A stretch of 64,000 nt of DNA, taken from assembly GCF_000764495.1 (NCBI RefSeq), contig NZ_JRLB01000038.1:22716-86715 (forward strand). Direction: 5' to 3'. The notes under the pieces were generated by a model. That model had not been told where the DNA came from. It was given only the letters and a program-made list of their open reading frames with translations, and ran no database searches. Origin of the DNA: Nitrincola sp. A-D6. Its GTDB lineage: Bacteria > Pseudomonadota > Gammaproteobacteria > Pseudomonadales > Balneatricaceae. Both the position numbers and the translations under genes were made by a program. Every line of letters begins with the position of its first letter. Positions within the stretch are counted from its first letter, which is position 1. Below, piece after piece: positions 1-9,815 of the stretch.

Positions 1-246
1 ATGTGTCAGGCACTCTTCCAGCAGCTTAAGCCGAATTTGGCTAACACTGTGGGTAATGTCAGGATAACGTTGCAATAGCTCGGCTCGCAACGCAGAGCCT
101 TCGTTCAGATCATCCAACACATATCGCTGCGTAAATAACGGCGTATGTGCATGCAACCAATCCCATAGCGTACGGTTAGCCTGCTGAATAACCGGGCCAA
201 CAGCCCAGAGGGTGTCATCCAGATCAAAAGTAATCGCTTTAATCAC
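1..246 (-). CDS. HAD-superfamily phosphatase, YigB-like (N-terminal part; runs off the window)
   Basis: The first 82 residues are present, from a GTG start at 246; the rest lies beyond the window edge. HAD motif I is clear near the N-terminus (FDLDDTLW, with both Asp of DxD), followed by a helical cap region. In the xerC neighbourhood of enterobacteria and pseudomonads this position is held by yigB, a phosphatase that dephosphorylates a riboflavin-pathway intermediate (5-amino-6-(5-phospho-D-ribitylamino)uracil). The start overlaps the xerC stop by 8 bases, so the two are probably translated together. The family call is firm; the substrate is inferred from gene order. Confidence 0.75.
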   Translation of the reverse strand, partial: MIKAITFDLDDTLWAVGPVIQQANRTLWDWLHAHTPLFTQRYVLDDLNEGSALRAELLQRYPDITHSVSQIRLKLLEECLTH

Positions 247-1153
247 GGGGTTTTCTCCTGGCACGTGGATGCGCTTGTTCATAAACCTGCATCAAATGCT
301 GAAAATCAAGGTGAGTATAGATTTGTGTGGTACTAATATCGCTGTGTCCGAGCAATTCCTGAACGGCGCGTAGATCCTGACTGGACTCGAGCATATGGCT
401 GGCAAAACTATGACGCAACCTATGCGGATACACCCGCCCCTGAGCACCCATGTATTCACCCCAGTGAGCCAACCGCAACTCTACGGCCCGGGTTGTGAGC
501 GCGGTACCGCGCTGACTGATAAACAATACGGCGACCCCGTACCGGTTCCATAGTTGGCGTATCGGTAGCCAGTGTTGCAAAGCCTTAATAGCTTGCCGAC
601 CAACCGGTAGCACCCGTGTTTTACGGCCCTTGCCTGTCACCCGCAATGTTGCATCGGATAGATCCAGCGCTTGCAACTCTAACCCCACCAGCTCCGAAAC
701 ACGCAGTCCAGATGAGTAGATCAACTCCATCATGGCAAAATCACGTAGTGTTATCGGCTCGTCATTCGGTGGACTGAGCAGTTGATTCATCTGTTCAGGA
801 TCGAGGGTACTGGGCAGACGACGTCCAGATTTAGGCGCCTGTACTGCAAGAGCCGGGTTACTGTTCATCCAGCCTTCACGGTTCAGGAAACGGTAGAAGG
901 TGCGTGTTGCCGATAGCAAGCGATGCAAACTGCGGCCTGACAGGCCATTGCCATGCAGCATGGCGATCGCCTGGCGCAGTTTTCTTTCTGTTAATGCAGA
1001 CCAGCCACCCAACTGCAGCAGCTCAAGCTGCTCCGACAGGCGTAGCAGGTCACGCTGGTAGTGTTGCAGGGTATGCGCCGACAGCTGCCGTTCACCCTGC
1101 AAGTAGCGCATAAACGCCTCAACCCACTGCATCTCGTCAGGTTGAGGCAACAT
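239..1153 (-). CDS. xerC: Tyrosine recombinase XerC
   Basis: XerC acts with XerD at the chromosomal dif site to resolve chromosome dimers. The protein is 304 residues from the ATG at 1153, close to the family's usual 300. The N-terminal SAM-like core-binding domain covers about residues 8-95. The catalytic domain shows the expected residues: Arg in GLRVSEL, Lys in GKGRKTR, HRLRH, then LGH and the nucleophile Tyr in QIYTHLD. A longer reading from 1213 would add 20 residues inside DUF484 and is unlikely, because the chosen start sits 1 base after the DUF484 stop. It belongs to a minus-strand operon with dapF and DUF484, as in E. coli. Confidence 0.95.
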   Translation of the reverse strand: MLPQPDEMQWVEAFMRYLQGERQLSAHTLQHYQRDLLRLSEQLELLQLGGWSALTERKLRQAIAMLHGNGLSGRSLHRLLSATRTFYRFLNREGWMNSNPALAVQAPKSGRRLPSTLDPEQMNQLLSPPNDEPITLRDFAMMELIYSSGLRVSELVGLELQALDLSDATLRVTGKGRKTRVLPVGRQAIKALQHWLPIRQLWNRYGVAVLFISQRGTALTTRAVELRLAHWGEYMGAQGRVYPHRLRHSFASHMLESSQDLRAVQELLGHSDISTTQIYTHLDFQHLMQVYEQAHPRARRKPRD

Positions 1154-1154
1154 A

Positions 1155-1871
1155 TCAGATACGTGGCTGATACAGAATATGCATGAGAATCCGGCTAAGC
1201 ACTTCGCCGACATAGCTTAGAAACAATGTCCCCTGGCTGCTCTGGAAGTAATCCGGATCAAAGCTGCCGATGGCCAGCAGACCAAGCGTTTCCCCTTTAA
1301 CGAGTGGTACTACAGCCGCCGATTGGATGCGTGCCGCATTTTCCTGGAACAGAAAACGGTTCATCGCTTCACTCAACTGGCCACAGCTGGGCAAACTGAT
1401 TTCAATCAGTGGCTGTACAATACTGCAATCCGCTTTGCTGAGAATCCGCAGACTATTAACATCGAACGGCGTATCGCTGAACAATATGAGACGTGCATCA
1501 TCACCGTAAAAATCCTGACACAGACTTTCTTCGATAGCGATGGCTACATCATCCAGCGTCTGAGCTTCCAACAGCGACAGCACCATGCGCTTGGTTTTAT
1601 CAAACTGCACATCATTATGACGGGCTATTTCAATCAGTTCAGAAAGATGACCATGCAGCAGTTGATTGCGTTCACGCAGCAACGAGGTTTGCCGCTCAAC
1701 CAAAGACACCGTTGTACCCCGCTGATGCGGCACATACAGCTTCTCCAGCAACCAGGCATGCTGATTAAAAAAATCAGGATGGCTAGCCAGGTAATCGGCA
1801 ACCTGTGCGGGACTGATCGAATCAGCCGGTGTCTCAGTCAAAGCCTGTTTATCGGTTGCTTGCTGCGTCAT
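1155..1871 (-). CDS. DUF484 family protein (GAF-like)
   Basis: This 238-residue protein matches the DUF484 family, which almost always sits between dapF and xerC in gammaproteobacteria. The N-terminus reads like the family ([12 protein letters not shown], then [10 protein letters not shown]), followed by a helical linker and a GAF-like C-terminal half from about residue 90 ([17 protein letters not shown]). The start overlaps the dapF stop by 4 bases (ATGA). The biochemical function is not known; the GAF-like fold suggests ligand sensing. Identification is by sequence and position; any link to XerC function is only contextual. Confidence 0.9.
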   Translation of the reverse strand: MTQQATDKQALTETPADSISPAQVADYLASHPDFFNQHAWLLEKLYVPHQRGTTVSLVERQTSLLRERNQLLHGHLSELIEIARHNDVQFDKTKRMVLSLLEAQTLDDVAIAIEESLCQDFYGDDARLILFSDTPFDVNSLRILSKADCSIVQPLIEISLPSCGQLSEAMNRFLFQENAARIQSAAVVPLVKGETLGLLAIGSFDPDYFQSSQGTLFLSYVGEVLSRILMHILYQPRI

Positions 1872-2697
1872 AAGTAAATCTGCCCTTCATATACCGTTGT
1901 GGCCGGCCCGGTCATCAATACCGGGTGACCTTTTCCTTTCCAACTGATCTGCAGTTTACCACCGGTCAGATGCACATCGACCTGCTCGTCCAGTAAACCA
2001 CGTAGCCGTCCAGCTACCACAGCCGCGCAGGCACCGGTGCCACAGGCCTGAGTTTCACCCGCGCCACGTTCAAATACACGCAGATGGATCTGAGAAGGCG
2101 ACGCGACCTGCATGAAACCCACATTCACCCGTTGCGGAAAACGCGCATGGCGTTCAATCAACCGCCCCAGCTGTTTCACTGGCGCCTGAGCCACATCCTT
2201 GATCAGCAACACACAGTGCGGATTTCCCATAGACACCGCCGAAACCTCATGCACTGCCCTTCAACTTCCAACTGATAGGTAGCCGCTTCCAGCTCTGCAG
2301 CAAAGGGAATTTCTACCGGCTGCAGAACCGGTTCACCCATATTCACTTCAACCTGACGATCCGGCAGCAGGGTTAACAACGCGCTGCCGTTGGCAGTTTC
2401 TACCCGTATCTCGTTTTTAACACTCAGGCGACGTTCGCGTACAAAGCGGGCAAAGCAGCGCGCACCATTACCGCAGTGCTCCACCTCGGAACCATCCGCA
2501 TTATAGATACGGTAACGAAAATCCATATCCGGACGCGTCGGTGGTTCCACTAACAACAGCTGGTCAAAACCTACACCTGTGTGCCGGTCGGCCAGACGCT
2601 TTACGGTATCAGTATTGATACGGACACGCTGTGCCACAGCATCAATCACCATAAAGTCATTTCCCAGGCCATGCATTTTACTGAATCTTACCAGCAT
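1868..2697 (-). CDS. dapF: Diaminopimelate epimerase DapF (one frameshift in the assembly)
   Basis: DapF converts LL- to meso-diaminopimelate for lysine and peptidoglycan synthesis. The N-terminal part carries the first catalytic Cys ([14 protein letters not shown]). The C-terminal part carries GNPHCV and the second catalytic Cys (ACGTGACAA). The two halves lie in different frames, joined near 2255-2262. Adding one G to the GGG run there gives [16 protein letters not shown], the usual family sequence, and a 276-residue protein against a normal length of about 275. As the gene is normally essential, a sequencing deletion is much more likely than a real mutation. It is followed by DUF484 and preceded by lysA, 12 bases away. 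Confidence 0.93.
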
Positions 2698-2709
2698 GTA
2701 GTTCTCCGC

Positions 2710-3966
2710 TCAGCAATCATTGGGTAGCAATTGCTCACCCTGCATCAGATCACTGATGTTTTCCCGTTCACGAATGACAAAAGCCTGATTATCATCAACC
2801 ATCAACTCAACCGGACGCGGACGGCTGTTGTAGTTAGATGCCATCACAAAACCGTAGGCTCCGGCTGAACAAACTGCCAGCAGGTCACCGGCTTCCAGAT
2901 TCAGCTCCCGGTCTTTACCCAGAAAGTCACCTGTTTCGCAGATAGGCCCAACCAGATCCCAGTGTTTCGCTTCACCCTCATCACGCAGGGTTAGTGGAAT
3001 AATTTCCTGATAAGCGCTATACAACGCAGGTCGAATCAAGTCATTCATCGCCGCATCAATAATGGCAAAATTCTTTTCGCCTGTCTGCTTTAGAAACTCG
3101 ACCCGAGTCAGCAGCACGCCGGCATTGGCCACAATCGAGCGACCTGGTTCAAATATCAGCTGGAGCTGACGATCACCCAAACGCTCCAGCATGGCAGCAA
3201 TAAACACTTCCGGAGCAGGCGGTGTTTCGTCGGTATAACACACCCCCAGGCCACCACCCAGATCCAGATGCGCAATATGAACCCCCTCGGCCTGCAACCG
3301 ATCGATCAGTTGCAGCAAACGGTCCAGCGCATCCAGAAAGGGGCTGATTTCAGTCAACTGACTGCCAATATGACAATCCATACCAACCACTTCAACCCCC
3401 GGCAAAGCGGCGGCACGGCGATAGACGTCAACAGCCTGATCGATATCAATACCAAACTTGTTTTCTTTAAGCCCGGTGGATATATAAGGATGGGTGCCAG
3501 CATCTACATCCGGATTCACACGAAAAGAAACCCGTGCTACCTTGCCAGCGTCCAGAGCCACCGCATTGACCCGGTCCAGCTCTGCATCGGATTCAATGTT
3601 GAAGCAGAAAATACCTGCATCCAGTGCCCGACGAATTTCGTCCGCCTGTTTGCCAACACCTGAAAAGACTATTTTGCCCGGTTCTCCACCAGCCCGTAGC
3701 ACCCGCTCCAGCTCACCGATAGAAACAATATCAAAACCCGCTCCCATACGTGCCAGCAGGTTCAGCAAGGCGATATTGGAGTTGGCCTTAACCGCATAAC
3801 AAATCAGTGCATCACGACCTTGCAGTGCTTTGGCGTAAGCCAGGTAAGCACGCTCGATGGCATCTCGTGAGTAGACATAAGCGGGCGTCCCATGCGCAAC
3901 GGCGAGGGTTTCCAGATCTACCTCTTCACAAAACAAACGCCCATTACGGTATTCAAAACTATCCAT
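2710..3966 (-). CDS. lysA: Diaminopimelate decarboxylase LysA
   Basis: LysA decarboxylates meso-diaminopimelate to L-lysine with pyridoxal phosphate, right after the DapF step. The 418 residues are the normal length. The PLP-binding Lys is in CYAVKANSN (about residue 60). The glycine-rich phosphate site (HLDLGGGLGV) and the C-terminal SAGAYGFVMASNYN dimer/substrate segment are intact. The gene sits between lptM and dapF, an arrangement common in pseudomonads and relatives, and forms one transcription unit with dapF, DUF484 and xerC. The ATG at 3966 lies 8 bases after the lptM stop. No frameshift here. Confidence 0.95.
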   Translation of the reverse strand: MDSFEYRNGRLFCEEVDLETLAVAHGTPAYVYSRDAIERAYLAYAKALQGRDALICYAVKANSNIALLNLLARMGAGFDIVSIGELERVLRAGGEPGKIVFSGVGKQADEIRRALDAGIFCFNIESDAELDRVNAVALDAGKVARVSFRVNPDVDAGTHPYISTGLKENKFGIDIDQAVDVYRRAAALPGVEVVGMDCHIGSQLTEISPFLDALDRLLQLIDRLQAEGVHIAHLDLGGGLGVCYTDETPPAPEVFIAAMLERLGDRQLQLIFEPGRSIVANAGVLLTRVEFLKQTGEKNFAIIDAAMNDLIRPALYSAYQEIIPLTLRDEGEAKHWDLVGPICETGDFLGKDRELNLEAGDLLAVCSAGAYGFVMASNYNSRPRPVELMVDDNQAFVIRERENISDLMQGEQLLPNDC

Positions 3967-3974
3967 TGGTTATC

Positions 3975-4091
3975 TCATTCACCCTGTTCGGTTGTGGTAT
4001 CCGGCTGATCCGGCAAATACAGCGGCCCTTTCTGCCCGCAGCCAGCCAAAAGTAGCAGGCTTACAAACACCACTGACCAGAAAATTTTCAT
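3975..4091 (-). CDS. lptM: LPS translocon lipoprotein LptM (YifL)
   Basis: A 38-residue lipoprotein. A short signal peptide ends in the lipobox LLAGC (Cys18), followed by the family hallmark GQKGPLYLP and a short Asp/Thr-rich tail. LptM helps assemble the LptD/LptE outer-membrane LPS transporter. The gene precedes lysA/dapF, the position of yifL in many gammaproteobacteria, and is probably the first gene of the operon running to xerC and beyond. Its motif and position are so typical that the call is strong despite the size. Confidence 0.9.
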   Translation of the reverse strand: MKIFWSVVFVSLLLLAGCGQKGPLYLPDQPDTTTEQGE

Positions 4092-4307
4092 ACGGCACCA
4101 CCCTCAGGGCTGATTATCTGATTAAACCGATGATTATAACCTGATGTGGGTGTTGATGGGCAGAGGCGAGGCAACACAAGCATGGGCAGACTTTTTTAAA
4201 ATTGCGCAAGAATACCGCGAGTACTATTATCTGATATGTATCATGGCTCTGCAGACTTACTTATGCTGAATGGCGCCCAGCCTATGCTGGCATAAATGGA
4301 GAACAGC

Positions 4308-6221
4308 ATGCTAAAGCGACTAAAAATGACTCCCAGGCTGATTTTGTTCACCAGTCTGCCGCTTGCCGTGTGCCTTTTTTTGGCCGCTTATATTGTTATT
4401 CAACATACCAGCCGCACTGTAGCAGCGCAGGGGGAAGCCTCTGCAAGTATGGTTGCATTAAGCAGCTCAGACGCTGTCAGCGCCTGGATTAACGAGCGCA
4501 TGGCTGTCATTCAGACGCTGGCTAGCACATCAACACTCACCAGCGGCAATACCGATGATATCTTTGCGTTTATCCAGGACTTTGGCAAAAAAATGGATGA
4601 TAGCTTCCAGGTCATGCTATTTATCGATCTCGAAGGTAAGGGTTACCACCACAATGGCAATATTGCCGACCGTGCAAACCGGGACTACTTTCAGAAGCTG
4701 GTCATTCAAAAAAGCCAGACCACGCTTGTTAGTGACCCATTAATCTCCGGCTCTACTGGCGATGCCATCGTTGTGATGGCCCAAGCTGTCTATAATTCGT
4801 CTGGACAAGTCATCGGATTGCTCGCGGCCACTGTAACACTTGACACCCTGACACAGCTAATTGATGAGATCTCCTCAGACCAAGCCAGTGCCTGGCTGAT
4901 AGACTCACGCGGAATTTACATTGCTCACCCAGATACCAATCGCCGAATGAATGACAACGCTCTGGAGTCACAACTCCCTGAGTACGCGGCGCTGTCTAAA
5001 CAAATGATTGCAGGTGAAACCGGTATCGCTGAACTACAGCTTGATAGTCAACAGCAATCCATTGTTGCCTATCAACCTGTAGATAACACCCCAGGCTGGG
5101 CGCTGGCTGTTGCGCTACCTTACAATCAGGTAATGACTGCCGCATTGAATTTACGTTCATCCCTAATACTGGCTTTTTCCATTACGCTGATTATCTTAGT
5201 GATTATTATTGTGCTTGTCTCACGCGTGATCGTTAAACCTATCAATGCAACACGTTCGGCGCTGGACCAGATTGCTGCCGGAGATGGCGATCTCACCCAA
5301 CGGCTGAGTGAGGAGCGACTGGATGAGCTCGGTGATCTGGCGCGAAGCTTCAATAAATTTGTGAGCGGTGTGCAGTTAGTGATTAAACAGGTTTCTGATG
5401 CATCCATACAGCTCGGAGCAGCAGCTGAAGAGCTGGCAGCATCCAGCCAGGTCACCAACCAGCAGGTTCAACAACAAAGCCACGAAACAACACTTGCCGC
5501 CTCATCGATGACACAAATGGCAGCTTCAGTCACTCAGGTTGCGGGCAATGCGGCTCAAGCTGCACAGGCTGCAGATGCATGCAATCAGTCTGTTAAAGAC
5601 GGTGAAACTATTGTGCAGAAAAACGCTAATGAGGTAGGTCTGCTGTCGCAAGAAGTCCAAAAAGCCGTAGAGGTTATGCAACGTTTGCAAAATGATACCG
5701 AATCCATAGGCACTGTACTGGCAGTAATCCGTGGCATCGCTGAGCAAACAAACCTGCTTGCACTGAATGCGGCTATTGAGGCCGCCCGTGCTGGAGAGTA
5801 TGGGCGCGGGTTTGCGGTTGTTGCCGATGAGGTTAGAACCCTGGCAACACGCACTCAGACTTCTACGGAAGAGATTCGTATCATTATTGAAAAACTGCAA
5901 AACGCCTCAAAACATGCCGCTGATGTCATGCAAAACAGCTATTCCAAAGCGCATGTAGCAGTTGAGTGTGCCGGACAGGCTTCTGACAAACTTCAGGATA
6001 TAACAGGCGTCATCGCCACCATCAACGATATGAACACGCAAATTGCCAGTGCTACAGAAGAGCAGTCGGCTGTTGCAGATGATGTCAGTCAAACACTGGT
6101 CCGCATCAGCAGTGGCGTTGAGCAACTATCCAGCGGCTCTAGTAATATTGCCGCGGCAAGTGATGAACTGGCACAACTGGCTAATCAGTTACAGGTTAGA
6201 GTCGGGCGATTCAAAGTATAG
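4308..6221 (+). CDS. Methyl-accepting chemotaxis protein (dCache-HAMP-MCP signal)
   Basis: A 637-residue chemoreceptor that passes ligand information to CheA/CheW. It has a first membrane segment (about residues 8-30), a periplasmic dCache-like sensor (about 35-275), a second membrane segment (about 283-305), HAMP (starting [11 protein letters not shown]) and a long signalling coiled coil. The hairpin tip is canonical ([19 protein letters not shown]), unlike the Wsp-type tips of the two receptors near 60-64 kb, so this one likely serves the flagellar CheA system. I place the start at ATG 4308 because GGAG lies 6 bases upstream; an in-frame ATG at 4296 overlaps that site. It is transcribed alone; the ligand is unknown. 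Confidence 0.92.
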   Translation: MLKRLKMTPRLILFTSLPLAVCLFLAAYIVIQHTSRTVAAQGEASASMVALSSSDAVSAWINERMAVIQTLASTSTLTSGNTDDIFAFIQDFGKKMDDSFQVMLFIDLEGKGYHHNGNIADRANRDYFQKLVIQKSQTTLVSDPLISGSTGDAIVVMAQAVYNSSGQVIGLLAATVTLDTLTQLIDEISSDQASAWLIDSRGIYIAHPDTNRRMNDNALESQLPEYAALSKQMIAGETGIAELQLDSQQQSIVAYQPVDNTPGWALAVALPYNQVMTAALNLRSSLILAFSITLIILVIIIVLVSRVIVKPINATRSALDQIAAGDGDLTQRLSEERLDELGDLARSFNKFVSGVQLVIKQVSDASIQLGAAAEELAASSQVTNQQVQQQSHETTLAASSMTQMAASVTQVAGNAAQAAQAADACNQSVKDGETIVQKNANEVGLLSQEVQKAVEVMQRLQNDTESIGTVLAVIRGIAEQTNLLALNAAIEAARAGEYGRGFAVVADEVRTLATRTQTSTEEIRIIIEKLQNASKHAADVMQNSYSKAHVAVECAGQASDKLQDITGVIATINDMNTQIASATEEQSAVADDVSQTLVRISSGVEQLSSGSSNIAAASDELAQLANQLQVRVGRFKV

Positions 6222-6246
6222 CTAGCACCGCTTTTAAGCAACGAAA

Positions 6247-7032
6247 TCAGTACAGGGTTGGCGTGGCTGTCAGATTGACAGCTTGCTGTTGCAAGCGTGA
6301 CAGGAAGCTGTCACCAGACAGATACGCCAATTCACGCTGACGAGTCAGGGCCAGTCCGGTTACGCTTTTCCCTGTGGCACCTGGATGACACATGATCAAG
6401 CCGCCATCGGGTAACTGATTAATCCATCCATGTAACAGACTGGCGAAATCAGCATTCGGATTGAGTGAATAAAGTCCCGCAAAAGCCTGCGTCAGCGGTA
6501 ACTGCTGTCGACGCATCTGTGTCGCAAAACCAGTGCTCATCAAACGTAACACCAGCGCCTTAACCAAGGCGTCATGGCCTGTCAGATGGGGAGCAACCCT
6601 ACGCACCCAGGGCTGTTGATCGGTATAACGCGTTTGCAGCACTTCGATCAAAACCTGACGGATACCAGGAAAAACCTGAACATGCTGATGGCCGTCGACA
6701 AAGTCTGGACGACAACCTAAAACGTTTTCAAAATCATCCAACTGACGCTGCAGCTCATCCCTCACCCACTGATGATCCAAACGGCCAGTCAATGACTGCT
6801 GCATCAGGTGACCTAAAGACACAGCACGTGGTGACTCAGTCAGATTAAAATGTAATCCGATAGCGGCTCTGCTACGAAGAGTATTCAATGTCAGGGCTGA
6901 TGAATTCCAGTATGGCAAACAGGTCATACAACTGACCGCTGACAAGCGCTGACACTCTAATAGCTGCAAAATCCCCTCATTGATCTCGGCAGACAAACCA
7001 AAATCATCAGCACATAGAACCACAGATTTCAT
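6247..7032 (-). CDS. ChbG/YdjC-family carbohydrate deacetylase (NaxD-like)
   Basis: A 261-residue YdjC/ChbG-fold protein. Family members remove N-acetyl groups from sugars with a metal held by Asp/His residues. Visible active-site motifs are ADDFG near the start, IGLHFNLTE (about residue 58), VDGHQHVQ (about 130) and MCHPG near the C-terminus. The start is ATG 7032, which overlaps the GtrA-like gene stop by 4 bases (ATGA); the track-style longer reading adds five residues inside that gene. With its neighbours (GtrA-like, GtrB-like, ArnT-like GT39) it most resembles NaxD, which deacetylates undecaprenyl-phosphate-GalNAc in Francisella. Family is certain; the lipid-linked substrate is inference. 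Confidence 0.88.
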   Translation of the reverse strand: MKSVVLCADDFGLSAEINEGILQLLECQRLSAVSCMTCLPYWNSSALTLNTLRSRAAIGLHFNLTESPRAVSLGHLMQQSLTGRLDHQWVRDELQRQLDDFENVLGCRPDFVDGHQHVQVFPGIRQVLIEVLQTRYTDQQPWVRRVAPHLTGHDALVKALVLRLMSTGFATQMRRQQLPLTQAFAGLYSLNPNADFASLLHGWINQLPDGGLIMCHPGATGKSVTGLALTRQRELAYLSGDSFLSRLQQQAVNLTATPTLY

Positions 7033-7400
7033 ACCGCGAAAGCCCAAAAGCGACTGAACAAATAAGTCAGTACCGCCACCACGCCGAGTACGATAAACAG
7101 TGCCAGGTCATACCGCAAAGAGGTAAAGGTCAGCAGCAGGGCATACAGAGTTTCATTTACAGCAAAGCTAGCCAAGGCCACGGTAGCAAAGCGTGGCAGG
7201 GTGCGTGAATGGTTTAACGCTTCGGCCTTGAAGGTCAACCTGCGATGGCCAAAGTAGCTGACATTAAAAGCCACCACAAAACCAAACACATTGGCAATCA
7301 GTGGTATCAGCCCAAGTGGCACCAGCAGTCTAACCACCAGCCAGTGCACAATCAGTGCGGTGACGCCTACCACGATAAAGCGTGAAACCTGCGCCAGCAT
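7029..7400 (-). CDS. GtrA-like membrane protein
   Basis: A 123-residue protein with four predicted membrane helices and the GtrA-family pattern (RFIVVGVTALIVHWL at the start, then FVVAFNVSYFGHRRLTF after helix 2, RFWAF at the end). GtrA-like proteins are thought to help flip polyisoprenyl-phosphate sugars across the inner membrane. The start codon overlaps the stop of the upstream glycosyltransferase by one base (TGATG), and its own stop overlaps the deacetylase start, so the three are tightly coupled. It probably flips the lipid-linked sugar made by the glycosyltransferase. Confidence 0.88.
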   Translation of the reverse strand: MLAQVSRFIVVGVTALIVHWLVVRLLVPLGLIPLIANVFGFVVAFNVSYFGHRRLTFKAEALNHSRTLPRFATVALASFAVNETLYALLLTFTSLRYDLALFIVLGVVAVLTYLFSRFWAFAV

Positions 7401-8432
7401 CAGTCAATAGACTCTGTTTTTTGCTCAGTTTTTTTACGCGTGGCCAAAGGATGGTAATCCGAAACAAGATACACAGGCCGCGCCTTCACTTCAGAGAAAA
7501 TCCGCGCCACATATTCACCCAACACTCCTACTGAGAGCAACTGCATACCACCCAGAAAACCGATACCAGCCACCAGTGTCGGCCAACCGGCACATCGACG
7601 CCCAGATCATTGTTCTCAGCACGACGATGACCGCATAAGCGATTGCCAGAAAGGAGATTCCGGCTCCAATAAACATCCAGATTCGCAAAGGCGTACTGCT
7701 GAAAGCGGTAATGCCTGTCAGGGCCAGGGAGGAAAGGCGACGGATTCCAAAAGAGGTTTGTCCACTGAAGCGAGGCGCAACCTGAAAGGGTACACCGATG
7801 CTACGAAACCCGACCCAGGCAAACAGCCCTTTCATCATCCGCTTGCGCTCTGGCAAGGCCCGCAAGGCACGTACAACTTTGGCATCCATCATGCGGAAGT
7901 CACCGGCATCAGCCTGAATCTCAACATCGGCACTCTGGCTGAGCATATGGTAAAAAAAGCCAGTCATCCGGCGCTTGATCGGGTGTTCATCTGATCGATC
8001 TGAACGTATCCCGTAGATCATGTCGTAGCCTTCCAGCCAATGCTGATAAAAGACTTCAAGCACATCCACCGGGTGCTGCATATCGGAATCCATCAGAATC
8101 ACAAGGTCCGAATCAGCATGATCAAGACCAGCGCTCATAGCCGCTTCTTTACCGAAATTTCGCGATAGTCGGATCAATGACACCGGATACTGCTCAGCCA
8201 ATTGGATCGCTACGGCTGAAGTAGCATCTCGACTGCCATCATCCACCACCAGCACTTCAAATCGACTGGATAAGCGTGGAAGATATTCGCAGAGCAACGG
8301 AATCATCTCTCGCAGATTGTCGGCTTCATTGTAAGCCGGCAAAATACAGGTGATGGACGGGGGCAGCTCCATCTTACGCGGCGTTAACGATGGATCCGAT
8401 TCCGATGTATGTTGTGTTATTTTTTCGGGCAT
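7400..8432 (-). CDS. Polyisoprenyl-phosphate glycosyltransferase, GtrB/ArnC-like (frameshifted in the assembly)
   Basis: A GT2 enzyme of about 344 residues that transfers a nucleotide-activated sugar to polyprenyl phosphate. The cytoplasmic domain has CILPAYNE, VDDGSRD and the metal-binding DSDMQHP. Two C-terminal membrane helices follow (from about residue 235). The frame breaks near 7585-7605. Restoring one G in each of two G runs there (TGGG and CCGG) gives W-G-V-D-V-P-G-W-P and then GFLGGMQLLSVGVLGEYVARIF, the classic family C-terminus. I chose ATG 8432, with GGA 7 bases upstream, over TTG 8450. It is the first gene of the three-gene operon with the GtrA-like protein and deacetylase. Confidence 0.87.
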
Positions 8433-8520
8433 TGTTCTATCCAGTTTCAAGTCCTACAGACTTAGAGAGTTAATGGTAAACTATATCTTTGAATTGCGCA
8501 CCGGATAGCCAGCAAATCCT

Positions 8521-9815
8521 ATGATAAGTCGTTATATTTACACTCTTGTATTGCATCTGTTATTGCCATCAATCCTGGTCCGCTTATGGTTCCGCGGGCG
8601 ACGCGCGCCAGCTTATCGGCAGCGCTGGACAGAGCGTCTGGGATTTACCCCACCACTTGTTTCCTCTACTGCACCACTATGGATTCATGCCGTTTCAGTC
8701 GGCGAAGTGCAAGCAGTCGCCACGCTGGTCAGGCGCTTTCTGCAGCAACACCCGGAAATCCCGGTACTCATCACCACCATGACACCGACCGGGGCTGACC
8801 GGGTCAGGCAACTGTTCGGTGACCAGGTATCGCACCGTTACTGCCCCTACGATCTGCCCTGGGCCATGAGCCGTTTTATTAACATCACCCGACCACGCGC
8901 TTGCGTCATAGTGGAAACCGAACTCTGGCCTAACTTCTTAAGACAATGCCAGCGCCAACAGATTCCAACGTTATTAGCCAATGCGCGTTTATCGGAACGC
9001 TCTGCACGCGGCTATGCCCGCTTTGCTGGCCTGACCCGTGACATGCTGAGCCGGCTCAGCCGGGTCGCCGTTCAGGATCACTCAGATGCTGAGCGCTTCA
9101 AGGCGCTTGGCCTGGACCCAGACCGGCTCAAGGTCATCGGCAGCATCAAATTTGATGTGGAGATCAATCCACAATGGGCCGAAGATGCTCAGCAACTTCG
9201 ACAGCACTGGGGCGCCGCACGCCCGGTATTCCTGGCAGCCAGTACGCATGATGTTGAAGAGTCCCAGCTTTTGGCAAGCCTGCCGGAGCTACTGGCTGCC
9301 TACCCTGATGTATTGATTGTGCTAGTGCCCCGTCATCCCGAACGTTTTGATACAGTTGCCCAGTTATGTCAGGAATCAGGCCTATCCCATGTCAGACGTA
9401 GCCAGAGTGCCCTGCCGATTGCCACTACACAGGTCTATCTGGCCGATACCATGGGCGAGCTGATGTCCTTCTGTAGTGCCGCTGACATCGTCTTTGTCGG
9501 TGGTTCACTGATTGAACGGGGTGGACACAATCCATTGGAACCAGCCTTATTAGGTAAACCGATAATTACCGGCTTACATACCTTTAATTTCGCCGCCATC
9601 ACCCAAGGACTGGCTTCGGCTGGCGCACTGGTTCAGGTTAGCAATACCAAGCCGTAGTGACACAAGTGCAGCATTGGCTGAGCAATCCAGAAAATGCCGC
9701 CCAAGCCGGACAAGCCGCCCAGCACTTTGTTACCAGCCATGCTGGCGCACTCAATCGACTTGAAGCGGAACTGGAAGCACTGCTGAACACACCACCTAAT
9801 CAGTCACACGAATAG
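8521..9815 (+). CDS. waaA: 3-deoxy-D-manno-octulosonic acid transferase WaaA (one frameshift in the assembly)
   Basis: WaaA (KdtA) adds Kdo to lipid IVA on the inner face of the inner membrane. After correction it is 431 residues, as expected (about 425). Recognisable parts: the N-terminal anchor, the glycine-free acceptor motif region (WIHAVSVGEV), VETELWPN, LVPRHPERF and GGSLIERGGHNPLEPA. The frame is lost near 9647-9652 (AAGCC). One added G gives TKAVVTQVQHWL and reading continues to TAG 9813-9815. The 3' end overlaps the convergent GT39 gene by 16 bases. Being essential, it is almost certainly intact in the organism. Confidence 0.94.

Noticed and set aside
1868..2697. dapF and about fifteen other genes as pseudogenes
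   Set aside because: Single missing bases in G/C runs explain all breaks, and essential genes are among them; sequencing error is simpler.
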